A stretch of 64,000 bases of DNA from Rotaria sordida (Eukaryota > Rotifera > Eurotatoria > Philodinida > Philodinidae). The position numbers and the translations under genes were made by a program. The DNA lies in NCBI GenBank assembly GCA_905250125.1, contig CAJNOL010000290.1, positions 104,344 through 168,343 on the forward strand, given 5' to 3'. Below, piece by piece: positions 52,716 through 64,000 of the stretch; within the stretch, counting starts at the first letter, position 1; the number at the start of each line of letters is the position of its first letter. The notes beneath the pieces are model-generated. The model did not search any database, was not told where the DNA came from, and saw only the letters and a list, made by a program, of their open reading frames with translations.

Positions 52716-53508
52716 TGTTAATATTCAAATGACAATTTTCAATCGATGGATAATAATGATACAAACATAGATTTCTATATGTGATTTTCTTTTTTTTTGA
52801 AACTCAATGTTCATGGAATGTCAATGCGTATATGCGTGTGCGCATATTTTATAATAACATTTTGTTTATTGCCGATGTCGAACGACGACAAACGAGAAAT
52901 ATCGGCTGGGATAGTTCTAGACGACGCGCGGAAAAGAGTGATGAGAGCGAACGAGAGACTTATTAATTCTAATCGTATTAGAAAAGAAGACAGAAGGCCG
53001 GACAACAGATATAGATAGTCAAATCATCACATTTCATCGCGACAACGACGAACATAGACAAACTTTTTTTCTTCTTCAGACTTCAAGTTGCGCGCTAACG
53101 CATGCCGTGTAAAAAATATATATATATACGTTGCTAAAGTCTCTTCTGATCATTAGACAATATTCGATTCTCGCGTATGCGTTCGCTCTCAGATAGAATT
53201 ATAGACAGAATGATAAACAAATCTCGTACTCACAAACGCGTCACAAACTGAATAGCCCGATAGAGTAGAAAGAACATGCGAGTGCTATTTCTTTCGGATG
53301 AAATGAAAGAAAAAAAAAAGATTGTTTTTATTTGGCTCGTCAGTAAAATGAACAAAGACAGAAAAAAGTGCCGCTGGATAATAATCATAGAATGACAACA
53401 AAGAGAATGGAAATAACAAATTTCTCAAACAATTTGTGATTATTTTATAAAAATAAAATCGAATCGATTGCAATGATAAAAATTTTGTAATTTATTTTAT
53501 CTACTTAC

Positions 53509-53541
53509 ATATTGAAAAGTGTTTAAAAAATCTTCAGACAT
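53509..53541 (-). CDS. alternative first exon of the RGS gene, 11 codons
   Basis: ATG at 53541, MSEDFLNTFQY, then consensus donor GTAAGT, phase 0. Short, so the support is the perfect donor and the phase. Confidence 0.45.
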
Positions 53542-55301
53542 AAATTTTTTAGAATAATTTCATTGTTATATTTCTTTTTTTTATCTATTTTTCTTTTTTT
53601 GATCAAAAATTTCCAAAAACCAACTAATGACAAAAATAAAATTGATTTGCAATGTATTTTGTTATAAGATTTTATTATTTTCTCAAATCAGACTTTAATA
53701 CATTAATAGAGTTCACAATGAGAAAAATATTTTTCTTATCGATAATTACAGTAGTATTACATTTACCGCCAATAGGTAAAAGAAAAGGCTCTTTTCTTTT
53801 CTTTTATCAAAAAAAGGCTATTTTTTCCTTCTTTTTTTTTACCCAAGTCGATGGAAATAACGATCAAATTTAGCCTGAAAAAAAATTCATCATTCTTTTC
53901 AAACCATTAATATATGCCTCGGCGGAAAAAACAAGAAAAAAAACTGGATCAGTTTATGCTATAATGAATCATATTTATATATCCTTTGAGAATTCTTTTT
54001 ATGTTTTTAATGATCTTTTCTTCTTTTTTTTCTTTTCAATAAAATTCATGTTCTTTTTTTTTTGAAATTAAATTTATCGATTTTCTTTTTTAGTATAACG
54101 TCATGATAATTTGAAAGATTATTTTTTTTTTTCTTATTTTTAATTCAATAAGTATTAATTGAATCATATTTATTAAATATTCTACGAAGAAAATTCTATA
54201 AAAAGTGACAATAAATTAAGCATATTCTTTATTAAATTTATTTTCAAGACACTCCCCTCTTCTCGCACACAAAAAATTGATTTTTGTTCCAAACACATTC
54301 AAATTTTCATAATATATTATGACTTTACTAAAGGAGACTATGATAAACTTCATAAATTAATAATGATAATATTTTTTGAAAGATATTCATCAAATTATAA
54401 TTAATAAATAGCTTATATTACAATCCGGAATTTTTTTGTAGATGTCTGTTAGAATGAATTGGCTTTATTCTTGTCTCAAAGACGACACTTAAATCTCAAA
54501 TATGACAGATTTCTTTCTTTTTTGTTTTCTATAGATTCTTACTTTTTATACTAAAGAACATATTGACCTGTTTCAATATCATAAAAAATAAACAAGAATC
54601 TCGTCTCAAGAATACATTCTTATATAATAAATCAGAGCTTAACTCCAAGAAAGAAAAAACACTCAGAAACTGTCATAAAAATAATAAATTGACTAATAAT
54701 TATGTTAGTTATGAAATCCATGTCTTAGACAATATATACTTCAAAAATGTCAATTTCGACCATAAAGAATGAGTTTTGGTAGGTAAGTGACAGAAAATAT
54801 AAACAAAATGTCATAAAAATGAATGCCTTTAGTCAACAAGTTGTATTGATTACAAGAGCTCAAGCTTCGGGCTATGAATACACATGCTTGTCAAAAAATT
54901 TTTAAAAATTGATGATAATCAAATTTTTTCGATTGGAATTTTGATTTTCAAATAAAGAAGAAATATTCAATTATATTATTTAGAAAAATTTTCAAATGAA
55001 TAATGATTAATATTATTATAAACCACACAAAATAAAAATTACACGTAGATTAATCTTTGTTTTTTGTTTTGTTTCTTACTATATATATATAACTAAGTAT
55101 TTTGTTAAGTCTTTTACAATATGAACTTTAATTTGTTTATCAAGAAATAGTTTCTTTTTCTTTTTCTTTTTAAATACATAATTTCATCATGTAAACATAA
55201 CGAAAAAATATGCACTTCCTATATGAGAACTAAATAGATAATTTAACATATTGATTCTATACTAGAGTCATGACATTTTTTTTGCAAACGAATAAATCAA
55301 C

Positions 55302-55460
55302 TAAGTTCATTAGAGAGTCGATTGGTTCTTCATGTTGTTTTCTTTTATAATTTAGTTCTATAGACATTTTCAATGATAACAATCGTTTTCTTTCTTGCAA
55401 CCGTTTCTCTTCCTCAAGACGATTAACCGGAATAAACAATCCATCATCAATGCTAGTTAG
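55302..55460 (-). CDS. probable internal exon of long RGS isoforms, 53 codons
   Basis: Open from a CAG acceptor at 55461 to a phase-0 donor (GTTGAT at 55301; an alternative phase-0 GTTTGC lies further on). It encodes LTSIDDGLFIPVNRLEEE and a charged coiled-coil-like stretch (KRLQERKRLLSLKMS, LNYKRKQHEEPIDSL). The frame ends in a TAG at 55257 if not spliced. Upstream in the same frame ATGCGAAGCCATCAG is cut off by TAG, so it does not start there. Confidence 0.45.
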
Positions 55461-55981
55461 CTGCTACTGATGGCTTCGCATGGTTTATCTCTCATGTGTT
55501 ATTTAGCATAATTTCCTGGTGTTTGTCTTTGTTGAAAAGAGAGTCTTAGTTGAGTTGGTTTCAACAAATTTAGCATCTGTCGTCGCTTGAAGGAAACGAT
55601 TATTTATTATGTGAGTATGCAAATACGAAGAAAAAATAATAATGAACTGTTATTGATATGTATATTTAACAATTTATATGTATACGAATTTATTTAACTA
55701 TTAAATTGATGTTAAAATGAAACTCAATTAATGTCAAATAATTTTTGTTTTTGACATTATTCTTTAAAATATTTTATCCATGAAATATATTTATCTAGAG
55801 AATAAAATATTTTTCTGTTCGATGTCATCATCATCATCATCATCATCATCATACATCTTGTTGAAAAACACTTATAAACATGTATGTCTTCGACAGAATA
55901 GATATCTAATCTTACTCGATCTTTTGCATTTTCTATATGTCAATGACCAACAAGAATACTTATCATATACTGTAGACATAC

Positions 55982-56230
55982 CAATGTTGAAGTAGTAAAA
56001 CTTGCTTTACGTAATTGAGAATTTCGACGTTGATGATGGTTGACAATTGATGTGCGACGTTGATGATTACTGACACCAGAAACATTAATATTCTGTGCAC
56101 TGCTTATAGATAAACGATGTGAATCTACATCCAATAAACAATGACTAGTACTTATGGTTGTTGTTGATATTGATGATTTTGAAGTGATTGTTAATGAATT
56201 AAATGAAGTATTAAGATGATATGAAGACAT
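55982..56230 (-). CDS. alternative first exon of the RGS gene, 83 codons
   Basis: ATG at 56230 opens 83 codons of Ser/Thr-rich, basic sequence (MSSYHLNTSFNSLTITSKSS, NHQRRTSIVNHHQRRNSQL, ending ASFTTSTL) and a GTATGT donor, phase 0. RRTS and RRNS are plausible basophilic kinase sites. The exon end TSTL|GTATGT parallels ANTL|GTATGT of the 50433-50570 exon. GC-rich, promoter-like DNA lies at 56620-56830. Confidence 0.6.
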
Positions 56231-58449
56231 GATTATAAATAAGATCAATTAATAATAATAAGATAAGAGAGAAAAGTAAAATTCAATAGATTATATATAA
56301 ATGAATAAACAAAAATGAAAAATTAATTTTGAAAATGAATAGATCTTTGTATTGTATTTGTTTTCATCATTATCATCATCATCATCGTTATTAGTGACTA
56401 CCCATCATTTAATAAACACATTGACACATTATACAAAAGAATGATGACAAAGAGAAATAGAAAAAGAAATAGTTCTTGTATTATTACAAGACACAAGAGA
56501 AAGAAATTTCTTTAGTTTCGTTGCTTTGAAGAAAAAGCATAATGATGCGTGCTTTTCTAAAAGGAAAGAGATCAGAGAGAACGAGAAAACAGAGAATAAA
56601 GAAGAACAGAGAGAAACGAAGCCTTGCTATGTCTCGCGGTCCGCCATTGAAACGAATACAATAAATCGTTGATGATGATGATGACGGGACGGTTTGCTTC
56701 CTTTCCCCCTCTTCACCCCCTTGTGCCTTCTTTCTCGCTTTCCTGGTGTCGAACATCGCTGGGACTCTCGAGCAATGTTTTACATACACCAAGAAATAAC
56801 GCCAACGATACGGATATGTTTCTTTCTTTTTGCTCAACAACGAACGACCGCCTGTAGTTATCTTCTTCATCATTGTCATTATCTCAATTTTTTCTTTCTT
56901 CTTTTTCGGTAATAGTTTTCGGAGAAAAAGAGAAGAAACAGAAAGAACGAGAAAATACAAAAATGATCTCCAATCGAATGTCAAGTCGAATTAGTTCGTT
57001 ATTGGTTTAATTAACGAGATCTCCGTATTTTTTTTCCGTTCGTTACTTAGGACTCAGCTTTTACAAAAAAAAAAAAAAACGGAAAAATATAGATATAATT
57101 TAGTTCGAATAACGGCAATAATAAAAACAACAACAATGTTGATGATGATGATGATGACTGTACTAATAGTTTTTAATAGTTCAACGAGTTTTTCCTTTTT
57201 TTTTTTTCTTTCGTGAAGCAATATCGCGAACCATCTGCTGTTAGTGTTCTTCGAAGCGTAGACAAGTGATTCGATTGTTTCTTCAATCAGTCTAATCAAT
57301 AGCATGCATCTTATCTTTTTTTCAAAACACAAATCCATACAAATGGGAAATCTTTCTTCTTTTTTTTTCATATCTTTTGAATATAATTAATTTTATTGTT
57401 CTTCTAAGAAACATTATCATTGCAAGGTGATGATTGTCACAGGGCTTCATTTTCTTTTTTGTTGTCCCCTGATAAATCGATTACTCTTTGCTTAATATTC
57501 TAAACAGGAATTACTCTACATGTAATAAAGACCAACATAAGAATGTTATTGTCCTTTTACTTTTTCTCTTTGCTTCATGCGTTTGTAAAAAAAAAATATA
57601 GACAAAAAAAAGCATGCGCGATAAAGTATGGGACAGTATTTATCGGTTTACTCTGTGTAGTTGATTACAGTTATTCTTCATTGACATATACACACACATT
57701 ATATCTAGATTCTATTTATATTCATGCAATAGAGAAATATGATAAGACAAGAAAATGATCCTATGTTCAAAGCTGACATAATTAAAAATTGTAGCCTTAA
57801 AACTCTTTCTCTTATCTATCACATATTTCCTTAGGTCAATGATTATAATAGATTTTTTTCTCAATTACACAGTAAAAGTTTGTTGTTGTTGTTGTTTTCA
57901 ATGTCATGTAAATATCTAATCAGTAAATTATTAAGTGTTGATTAACATTAGGAAATACTATCGCAAATAGTAGACAACTTAATTAAATATTATTGCAATA
58001 ATCTTCTATTGAATAACTGATAAAGAATTTTTTAATAAACAAGATCGAATATATTCGTTTTTTATTTATTCTCAGCTATATTCGAGAATAAAATTGTTTT
58101 AAATATAATATAATTTTTATATATTCATTTTTGTTTTTCACCGTGATAAAAATTGTTTGCTGCTAGTTCACACATAATTGATTCACTATTGTTGATCAAT
58201 TTTCTTTTTCTTTTCTTTAAAACTCAATACAATATATTTATGAAAAAAAAAAATTTCTTCTTCTATATTTTCCGTTTTTTTTTTTCAAAAAATGTTTCAC
58301 GTTTAAAAGTCATTGTATGATATATGCTTGTCAACAAGAAGATAAATCTAAATATTAATCTTCTTATGTCTATTTATGAAAAAAAAAAGAAACTTCTTAT
58401 ATATATTCCTAGGTAAATATATATAGTAATTGGCAAACATTGTTTTTAC

Positions 58450-58536
58450 CTCATGCGATCGACTAATATCTCTTTTTTGAAGAAATTGTTTTCGTTTGAC
58501 CATACCCAGTTTACCAACAGATTTTAATTCCATGTC
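58450..58536 (-). CDS. probable internal exon of long RGS isoforms, 29 codons
   Basis: Bounded by a TTTTAG acceptor and a GTAAAA donor, phase 0 on both sides. It encodes DMELKSVGKLGMVK and RKQFLQKRDISRSHE. It would join the 59552-59761 or 60814-60870 first exons to 55302-55460 in frame. Confidence 0.45.
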
Positions 58537-59551
58537 CTAAAATAAAGGATAATAAAAAAACAACGATTTTCGCTTGTATTTTATTTTGTTTAAGTATATT
58601 TAAAATTAAAATCTATTCCATCATATAAATATTAAAGAAAAAAACGTGTTAATTATCATTATTTCTTATGTCAGATATTATTATTCAGTTATATGATATT
58701 ATGAAAGAAAATATTCAATATTATTTCGTTCAATATTACGCAAAAAAAGAAAATAATCATCATTGAGGCAAGTAGTGATCATCAAAACACAAAATCTTAT
58801 TATTTGTTCTTTTGTTATTATCCCATTTCTCATTTGTCTCATTATTTTCTTTTTCTTTATTTGTCTTATTGTTCATTATACAACACCAACAACAAAAAAT
58901 AACACCGGAAACTTTCTTTTTTTTCCTTCTTCGTTTACTTGCCACCCTTTTGTTATTATCGAACGACGAAAGAAAATTCCCAAGATGACATTTGGTTGAT
59001 TGGCATTACTCTATAGTACCATCGATTCGACTCAAATCAATTTATCTTCATCGCTCTCATTTTTTTTTTAATTTCATGTATATTATTCAGAGAACATAGT
59101 TATCAATTGAAATAACCTTTTAACAAGAATCAAAAAGATAATATATAAAAAAATTTTCAAATTTCTAATAATAGAAAATATCTATTTATAAACAAAAACA
59201 TTGATCAAGTATTATTTGTTTCTATTATTGCTTATGAAATATCTTTTCTTTTATTGTTTTCTTTTGATTTTTCTTAACATTAAAAATTAAGAAAAAAAAT
59301 TTTTTTTTTATGTCAACTAAAATAAAACGAATATCCAATAAATATAAAATATTATGAACATACATGTTGATCCATAAGTTCACATAAAATAATGCCTTTT
59401 CTATTCGACAAAACAAAAGTAATCTTTCAAATACTATTTATATTATATAAAGACAAAGAAAAGAAAAAGAGAAAAATCTTATACTTCGATCTTAAAAGAA
59501 CAAAGAAATAACTCAATTTATCATATTTTTTTCTCTTTCTACCTATTCTAC

Positions 59552-59761
59552 CTGTATTTCTTCAGAATCGTCAGAAGAAATTTTTGGAGACATTCGTCGA
59601 ATAATGTAAGTTGTTGAATGGGGTGGCATTAATGTTGTTGCTGTTGAAAAACATGATGTTGATTGTTCAATAATTCTCTCTTGACATTGAAGTTTTCTTC
59701 GATAAAGTGAACGTTTTGTTTTTGTTGATGTTGTTAATGATGGTGCAAGATTCTTTTTCAT
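59552..59761 (-). CDS. alternative first exon of the RGS gene, 70 codons
   Basis: ATG at 59761, 70 codons (MKKNLAPSLTTSTKTKRSLY to SSDDSEEIQ), donor GTAGAA, phase 0. The frame is open for 40 more codons upstream without an ATG and ends at an acceptor-like TTATTAG near 59870, so it could instead be an internal exon. Confidence 0.5.
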
Positions 59762-60813
59762 GTCCAAATAACGACTAATAGTTATAATTATATGTCGATC
59801 TAGCCGTACACGAAACTTTTTAGTCGTTATCGTTAGAAAAAAAGATGCTTTTGTTGATGCATGTTCAACTAATAACAACAAAAACCTAGCACACCTGCAC
59901 TCGTGTCAAATGCTCTGTTGAGCTATGTCACGAACATGAAACACGAGCACTATAAGCTCTTGCATTATGGTGTTCGATGATGTTGACAGGCAACGTTTTT
60001 TTGCAGCAGTCACTATTTCTTCATAGAATGGAGGCAAGCAATAAGAGATAGAGAGGAATAGACACATACAGAGAGAGAGAGAAAATAAATGAAGTCAAGA
60101 AAAATAATTATGCCAACACTCCCATATACACATTGGTAGGCATAGACAAGGGAAAAGTCGACTTCTCCGCAAAATAACCAGACATGATAATAGCAACGCC
60201 AATAAAAAGAGTCCCTTAATACGAACGTGAGATGTTCGGAATAGAATTATCACGATCAGTTTTCTTTATCTATGTTTTCTATGTGTCTATCTCGTTCTCT
60301 AGTATATTTATCGGTTGAGTAATATCAAAAAATTATTCAAACTCAACAATACACGCACAACTGCGTGTCTTTTGTCTAGTCTAGTTCAACATTGCAAACA
60401 TTATCTAGTAGATTATTTTTAATAATGAAGAAAAAAAAAAAGAAACTAATATTGAAAAAGGAAAGATATTGATTATTTCTTAATCTTAATCTTCTTTTTT
60501 TTTTCTTTTTCTTGATAATTTTTTTTTTAAAATAGATTAGCATGGTGTTTATCTTCAAAATTTTCATTTATTTTTAATTAAGAATATATATGAATCCTTT
60601 TTATATTAATATAGATGATGAAATTAACGTTAACATGACATTTTTTTTCTTTGACAACAAATATGAACGAAAATCAATTAATTATTTTTTGATAATATTA
60701 TTTGTTTTTTTGTTTTTTTTGTTCTTCTATGTTTTGTAAATAGAGCTGATTATTTCATATCATAGAGTATTAAGATTATATTAACTAAATGAATAATGGA
60801 AACAACTACTTAC

Positions 60814-60870
60814 AAAACGATAAGTACTACGAATTGATGATGATGTTTGGAGTACGTAACACGCACACAT
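60814..60870 (-). CDS. alternative first exon of the RGS gene, 19 codons
   Basis: ATG at 60870, MCACYVLQTSSSIRSTYRF, then consensus donor GTAAGT, phase 0. The Cys pair at positions 2 and 4 could be palmitoylated (inference). Confidence 0.5.
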
Positions 60871-63800
60871 TTTTACATTTATATAGATCAAGTTTTTATG
60901 TAAATATAAAACTAATGATAAGCTGAAGAAGTATAACTAAAAATTGCCTTACTCAACTCTTATTAAAACATCATATTAACCTGACAGTAGAAAGAGAAAG
61001 CTCTCAATTTCCACTTGAGATTCTTGTTCTTCTCTTTATTTTCTTCTGTCTTTTTTTTGTTCTTCTTCGTTGTTTTTTTTTCTCTTCATAAGAGAAGAAT
61101 AAACGTTGTTCCACATATTCATCTACATTTTCATAGTATTATTCACCAAACGTCAAACAGAATAATAACATCTGTCTTTGTAATATAAAATATTAAAAAA
61201 AAAAAATTAAAGAAAAATTCTTTTAAATAAATGAATCCAAGTTTATAACATCATTGAAAATATCCAGATGACAGGTTTGACATTGTCAATAGACTAATTG
61301 AATCTTATTTATTCATTATATTTGTTTTTATTATTAATATTTGCCACTTTCTAAATCATAGTGCTAATAACAAAGATGTCGCCATTGAACAATATCCTTA
61401 ATTAAGTTATTCACCGTTTTTCTTTTCTGTTATAAATAGATCAATATAAATAGATCATTGATAAATTGATATATCGGTGTATCTTACACGTTTGCTGTTC
61501 GAGTTACATACGAGTGTCATTTATGATCACTCTTTATATCGAATTAAATTTGTTTTCAAGTTTATTCGATACTCGAGGGAAAGTCCCCGAACCCAGGGAT
61601 AGCAACTATCCGATCTTTAATATAAGATCTATCATGTTTATATGCTAAACACTATAGACAATATTATTTACCAAGATGAGATTTATCTCAGAGTTAATAA
61701 TTTTGTCTGTGTTTAGTGAATATGATATCGTTGCAAATAAAGTTATGCAAACAGTCTATGGAAACATCGACTTACACGAGGGGTGCTTATGAGTGAGGTA
61801 CATCCTTTTTTTTTTTTTTGTTTCTTATTTATTCATCATAAATCTATTCTAAAGAATAAATACAAGCATTGTTATTAATTGTATGTGCCTAGATTAATAA
61901 AGAACAATGTGTAATCTTGAATTGAATAATTTGAAAGAATACTGAATTCTATCCTTTTATTTCAATTAAAATTCTATTTTCTGTCATCATGCCTATTCTA
62001 ACTCAAAAGTTTATATTTATAATCTATTTTATAATTATCTAACAATAATAAATAGTGTCTCAAATAACACGTACCTCGATAGTTTGATGTTTCTTTTTTT
62101 CTCCTCGAGTAAAAAAAAAATATTAACAAGAACAAAAGATGTTAAAAAAAATACTTTATTAAAAGGAATGGAAATTTTACATATTAATAACTTCAAAGGA
62201 TTTGACAGAAAGTCAAACAAATAATAAGTAATGTGTTCAATTTGAATATGATATTACAGAAATTAGATCGAATAAATAGATGAATGTAAAAGTTTTCGTA
62301 AATAAAGAATTATTTTTTATTTAAAAATATATATTTAAAAAATGAATGACTCCCATCAACTTTGTTAGATGTTTTATTATAATCAAGTCTAGCCAACCAA
62401 TGATAATATGTGATGATCCAATTGAATTAACGGAAATTAATAGAATATTTTGTTTCATTTGAAATATGAAGGTGAATAGGAAAATCCTGATCAATGAACC
62501 CTTTGAAGTATACAAGGTGATGTTAGTCGGAAATGTTTCTCATTTTTCACTATTTATTCAAACATATCTTGTGTTATTAGCTGATTATATATTATATAAT
62601 GAATGCGTACGAAAAATATAAGAAGAATGATATGATTAAAGACAGTATGAATAGTAAAAATTATTCACAGAAAAAAAAAATGAATTGACTAATCAAAGGT
62701 TTTCTTAACTTTTCTATAACAGTATATTAAAAATGATAATAAAAAAAAAATGAAAGCATTGTACGATTTCTTTCATCTGCTTCAAAGTTAATTATAAGAG
62801 TAATTAAAAAAACATATTTCTGTGTCAAGAATGCTAACTAAAGCTTTTCTCTTTTCTTTTTTTTCGAACCATGGTTTGTTTTTTCTTTTTATCTTTATTA
62901 AATGAAACTTAAAAAATAAAATTTTAATAGAAAATAATTTTTAACTTAAGTTTTATTTTATTTCATAAAATTATCTTTCAGAAAAAAATATTTCATTAAT
63001 TATAATTTCTGAGATTGAATCTTTCCAAATAATATTCTTGTCATGTTTCATTATTAATATTGATTGAATATGAGCAGTCATCATCAATATCTTATAAATA
63101 AGCTTAATCTAATTAATATTCAATATCATGAAATGATTTCTTCTACAGTCAACATTCAATCATATTTTTATCATTTTTTAATTGGAAACTAAAAAAAGAA
63201 AAACAGGAAATATGTTTCTACATAGCCGGATCTAAGAATACACATTCAAGCAGAATAAGCATGCAAAGACAAGGGTTAATCCTTAAAAACAAAAGTAGCT
63301 TGGTTTAATTACTGATCCTATTCTTATTTGATAATTAAACAAAATTTCTTATCCTGAAAAAAAAATCCTATTAATCTTCTTTATCGAAGATAAATTACTT
63401 CTCTCGATGATTGCTTCATTTATTTTAATTAATTAATGATCATCATAAATGAAGAGATGATAGTAAATATGTTATTTTTATCGTTGATGAATTAGTAATT
63501 TTTTAACAAATATTTGATAGTTTCTTCAATTGATTTTCTTCAGCAATAACTCATTTAATCAACAAAATATCGTCATCTTGATTCAATAAAGCAATCAAGA
63601 TTTTACATATGAATGCAATCAATCATACAAGAAAATTATCACATGATTGATTATCTACTTTTATAAAATATACTGTTTATTTCAAGCTTAAAGAAAACTG
63701 AAACAAACAACCACCAGCATTAGAGTTGCCTAATCCAAGTTTCAGAAATCAGTAGAATATGAACAATTTATGATGGCATTCTTTTTTTTTTTAAATCAGA

Positions 63801-64000
63801 AGGAAAATCAGGAGATTTTTATTTGAAATTAGAGAAGTACATTGTAATTTTTTTTCGACAAATTATGAAACTTCTATTCCAATAAGTGCTTTTCTCTTTA
63901 TCATCTCAGTTTTATAGTGAAAGTATTTTCTTAGAAATTATGTGAAATGAAAAAGAAAGATAATCATTAAAACATCTATTATCAGTCATTTCATGATCGT
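60871..64000. other. AT-rich region without a recognised gene
   Basis: No supported gene. A further possible first exon on the minus strand is at 61488-61520 (MTLVCNSNSKR, donor GTAAGA, phase 0), too short to trust. The rest is AT-rich intron-like or intergenic sequence. Confidence 0.5.

Noticed and set aside
53220-53290. Another first-exon-like ATG with a GTGAGT donor (MFFLLYRAIQF)
   Set aside because: Its donor is in phase 2 and cannot join the phase-0 RGS exon without shifting frame.
56484-56984. 166-codon minus-strand open frame
   Set aside because: Low-complexity, Lys/Ser/Phe-rich, no splice context, and it overlaps the GC-richer region that fits a promoter of the exon at 55982-56230.

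Overview
The window is nuclear DNA of an animal. It is very AT-rich, has GT-AG introns that are mostly 50-90 bases with T-rich acceptors, and carries metazoan genes (Rab2, a Munc13-type protein, TTC5, a PTP1B-like phosphatase, ARMC4/ODAD2, an R12-type RGS). Several features together suggest a bdelloid rotifer: the compact AT-rich gene style, a DraG-type ADP-ribosylglycohydrolase of bacterial look, and degenerate TGTGGG-like (GT)/(CA) tracts. The rotifer assignment is inference; the sequence alone proves only a metazoan.

Layout. 1-5756 (+): 3' two thirds of a BAIAP3/UNC13D-type MUN-domain protein in 21 exons, convergent with ARMC4/ODAD2 (7830-14221, -, 11 exons). Then a tight run of three + strand genes: Rab2 (16378-17468), TTC5 (18100-23016) and a PTP1B-like tail-anchored phosphatase (23172-26021). 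An intronless unknown gene lies at 28103-28954 (-). From about 28.9 to 41.8 kb the style changes to an accessory, subtelomere-like island. It holds a four-copy satellite of about 190 bp, GT/CA foldback tracts, the ADP-ribosylglycohydrolase, a 100-N assembly gap, a beta-helix protein fragment, a 258-bp hAT-like MITE with a perfect 8-bp target duplication, and a 908-bp TTAA-flanked element.

From 41.8 kb to about 61.5 kb (-) there is one large RGS12/RGS14-type locus. Its shared body (RGS, two Ras-binding domains, a degenerate GoLoco) is encoded at 41848-48686. Upstream, spread over more than 12 kb, is a row of at least eight ATG-started exons, every one ending in a phase-0 donor that fits the phase-0 acceptor of the RGS exon. 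This looks like an array of alternative first exons giving different N-termini. A ninth short one in a later intron has the phase-1 donor needed to start an isoform without the RGS domain. A complete secreted-protein gene of 630 residues lies on the opposite strand inside the intron between the two RBD exons, and a 660-bp foldback element sits in another intron.

The most novel parts are the RGS first-exon array with its nested antisense gene and the 28.9-41.8 kb island. All intron-exon structures were read by eye from splice sites and reading frame; every multi-exon model closes in frame.
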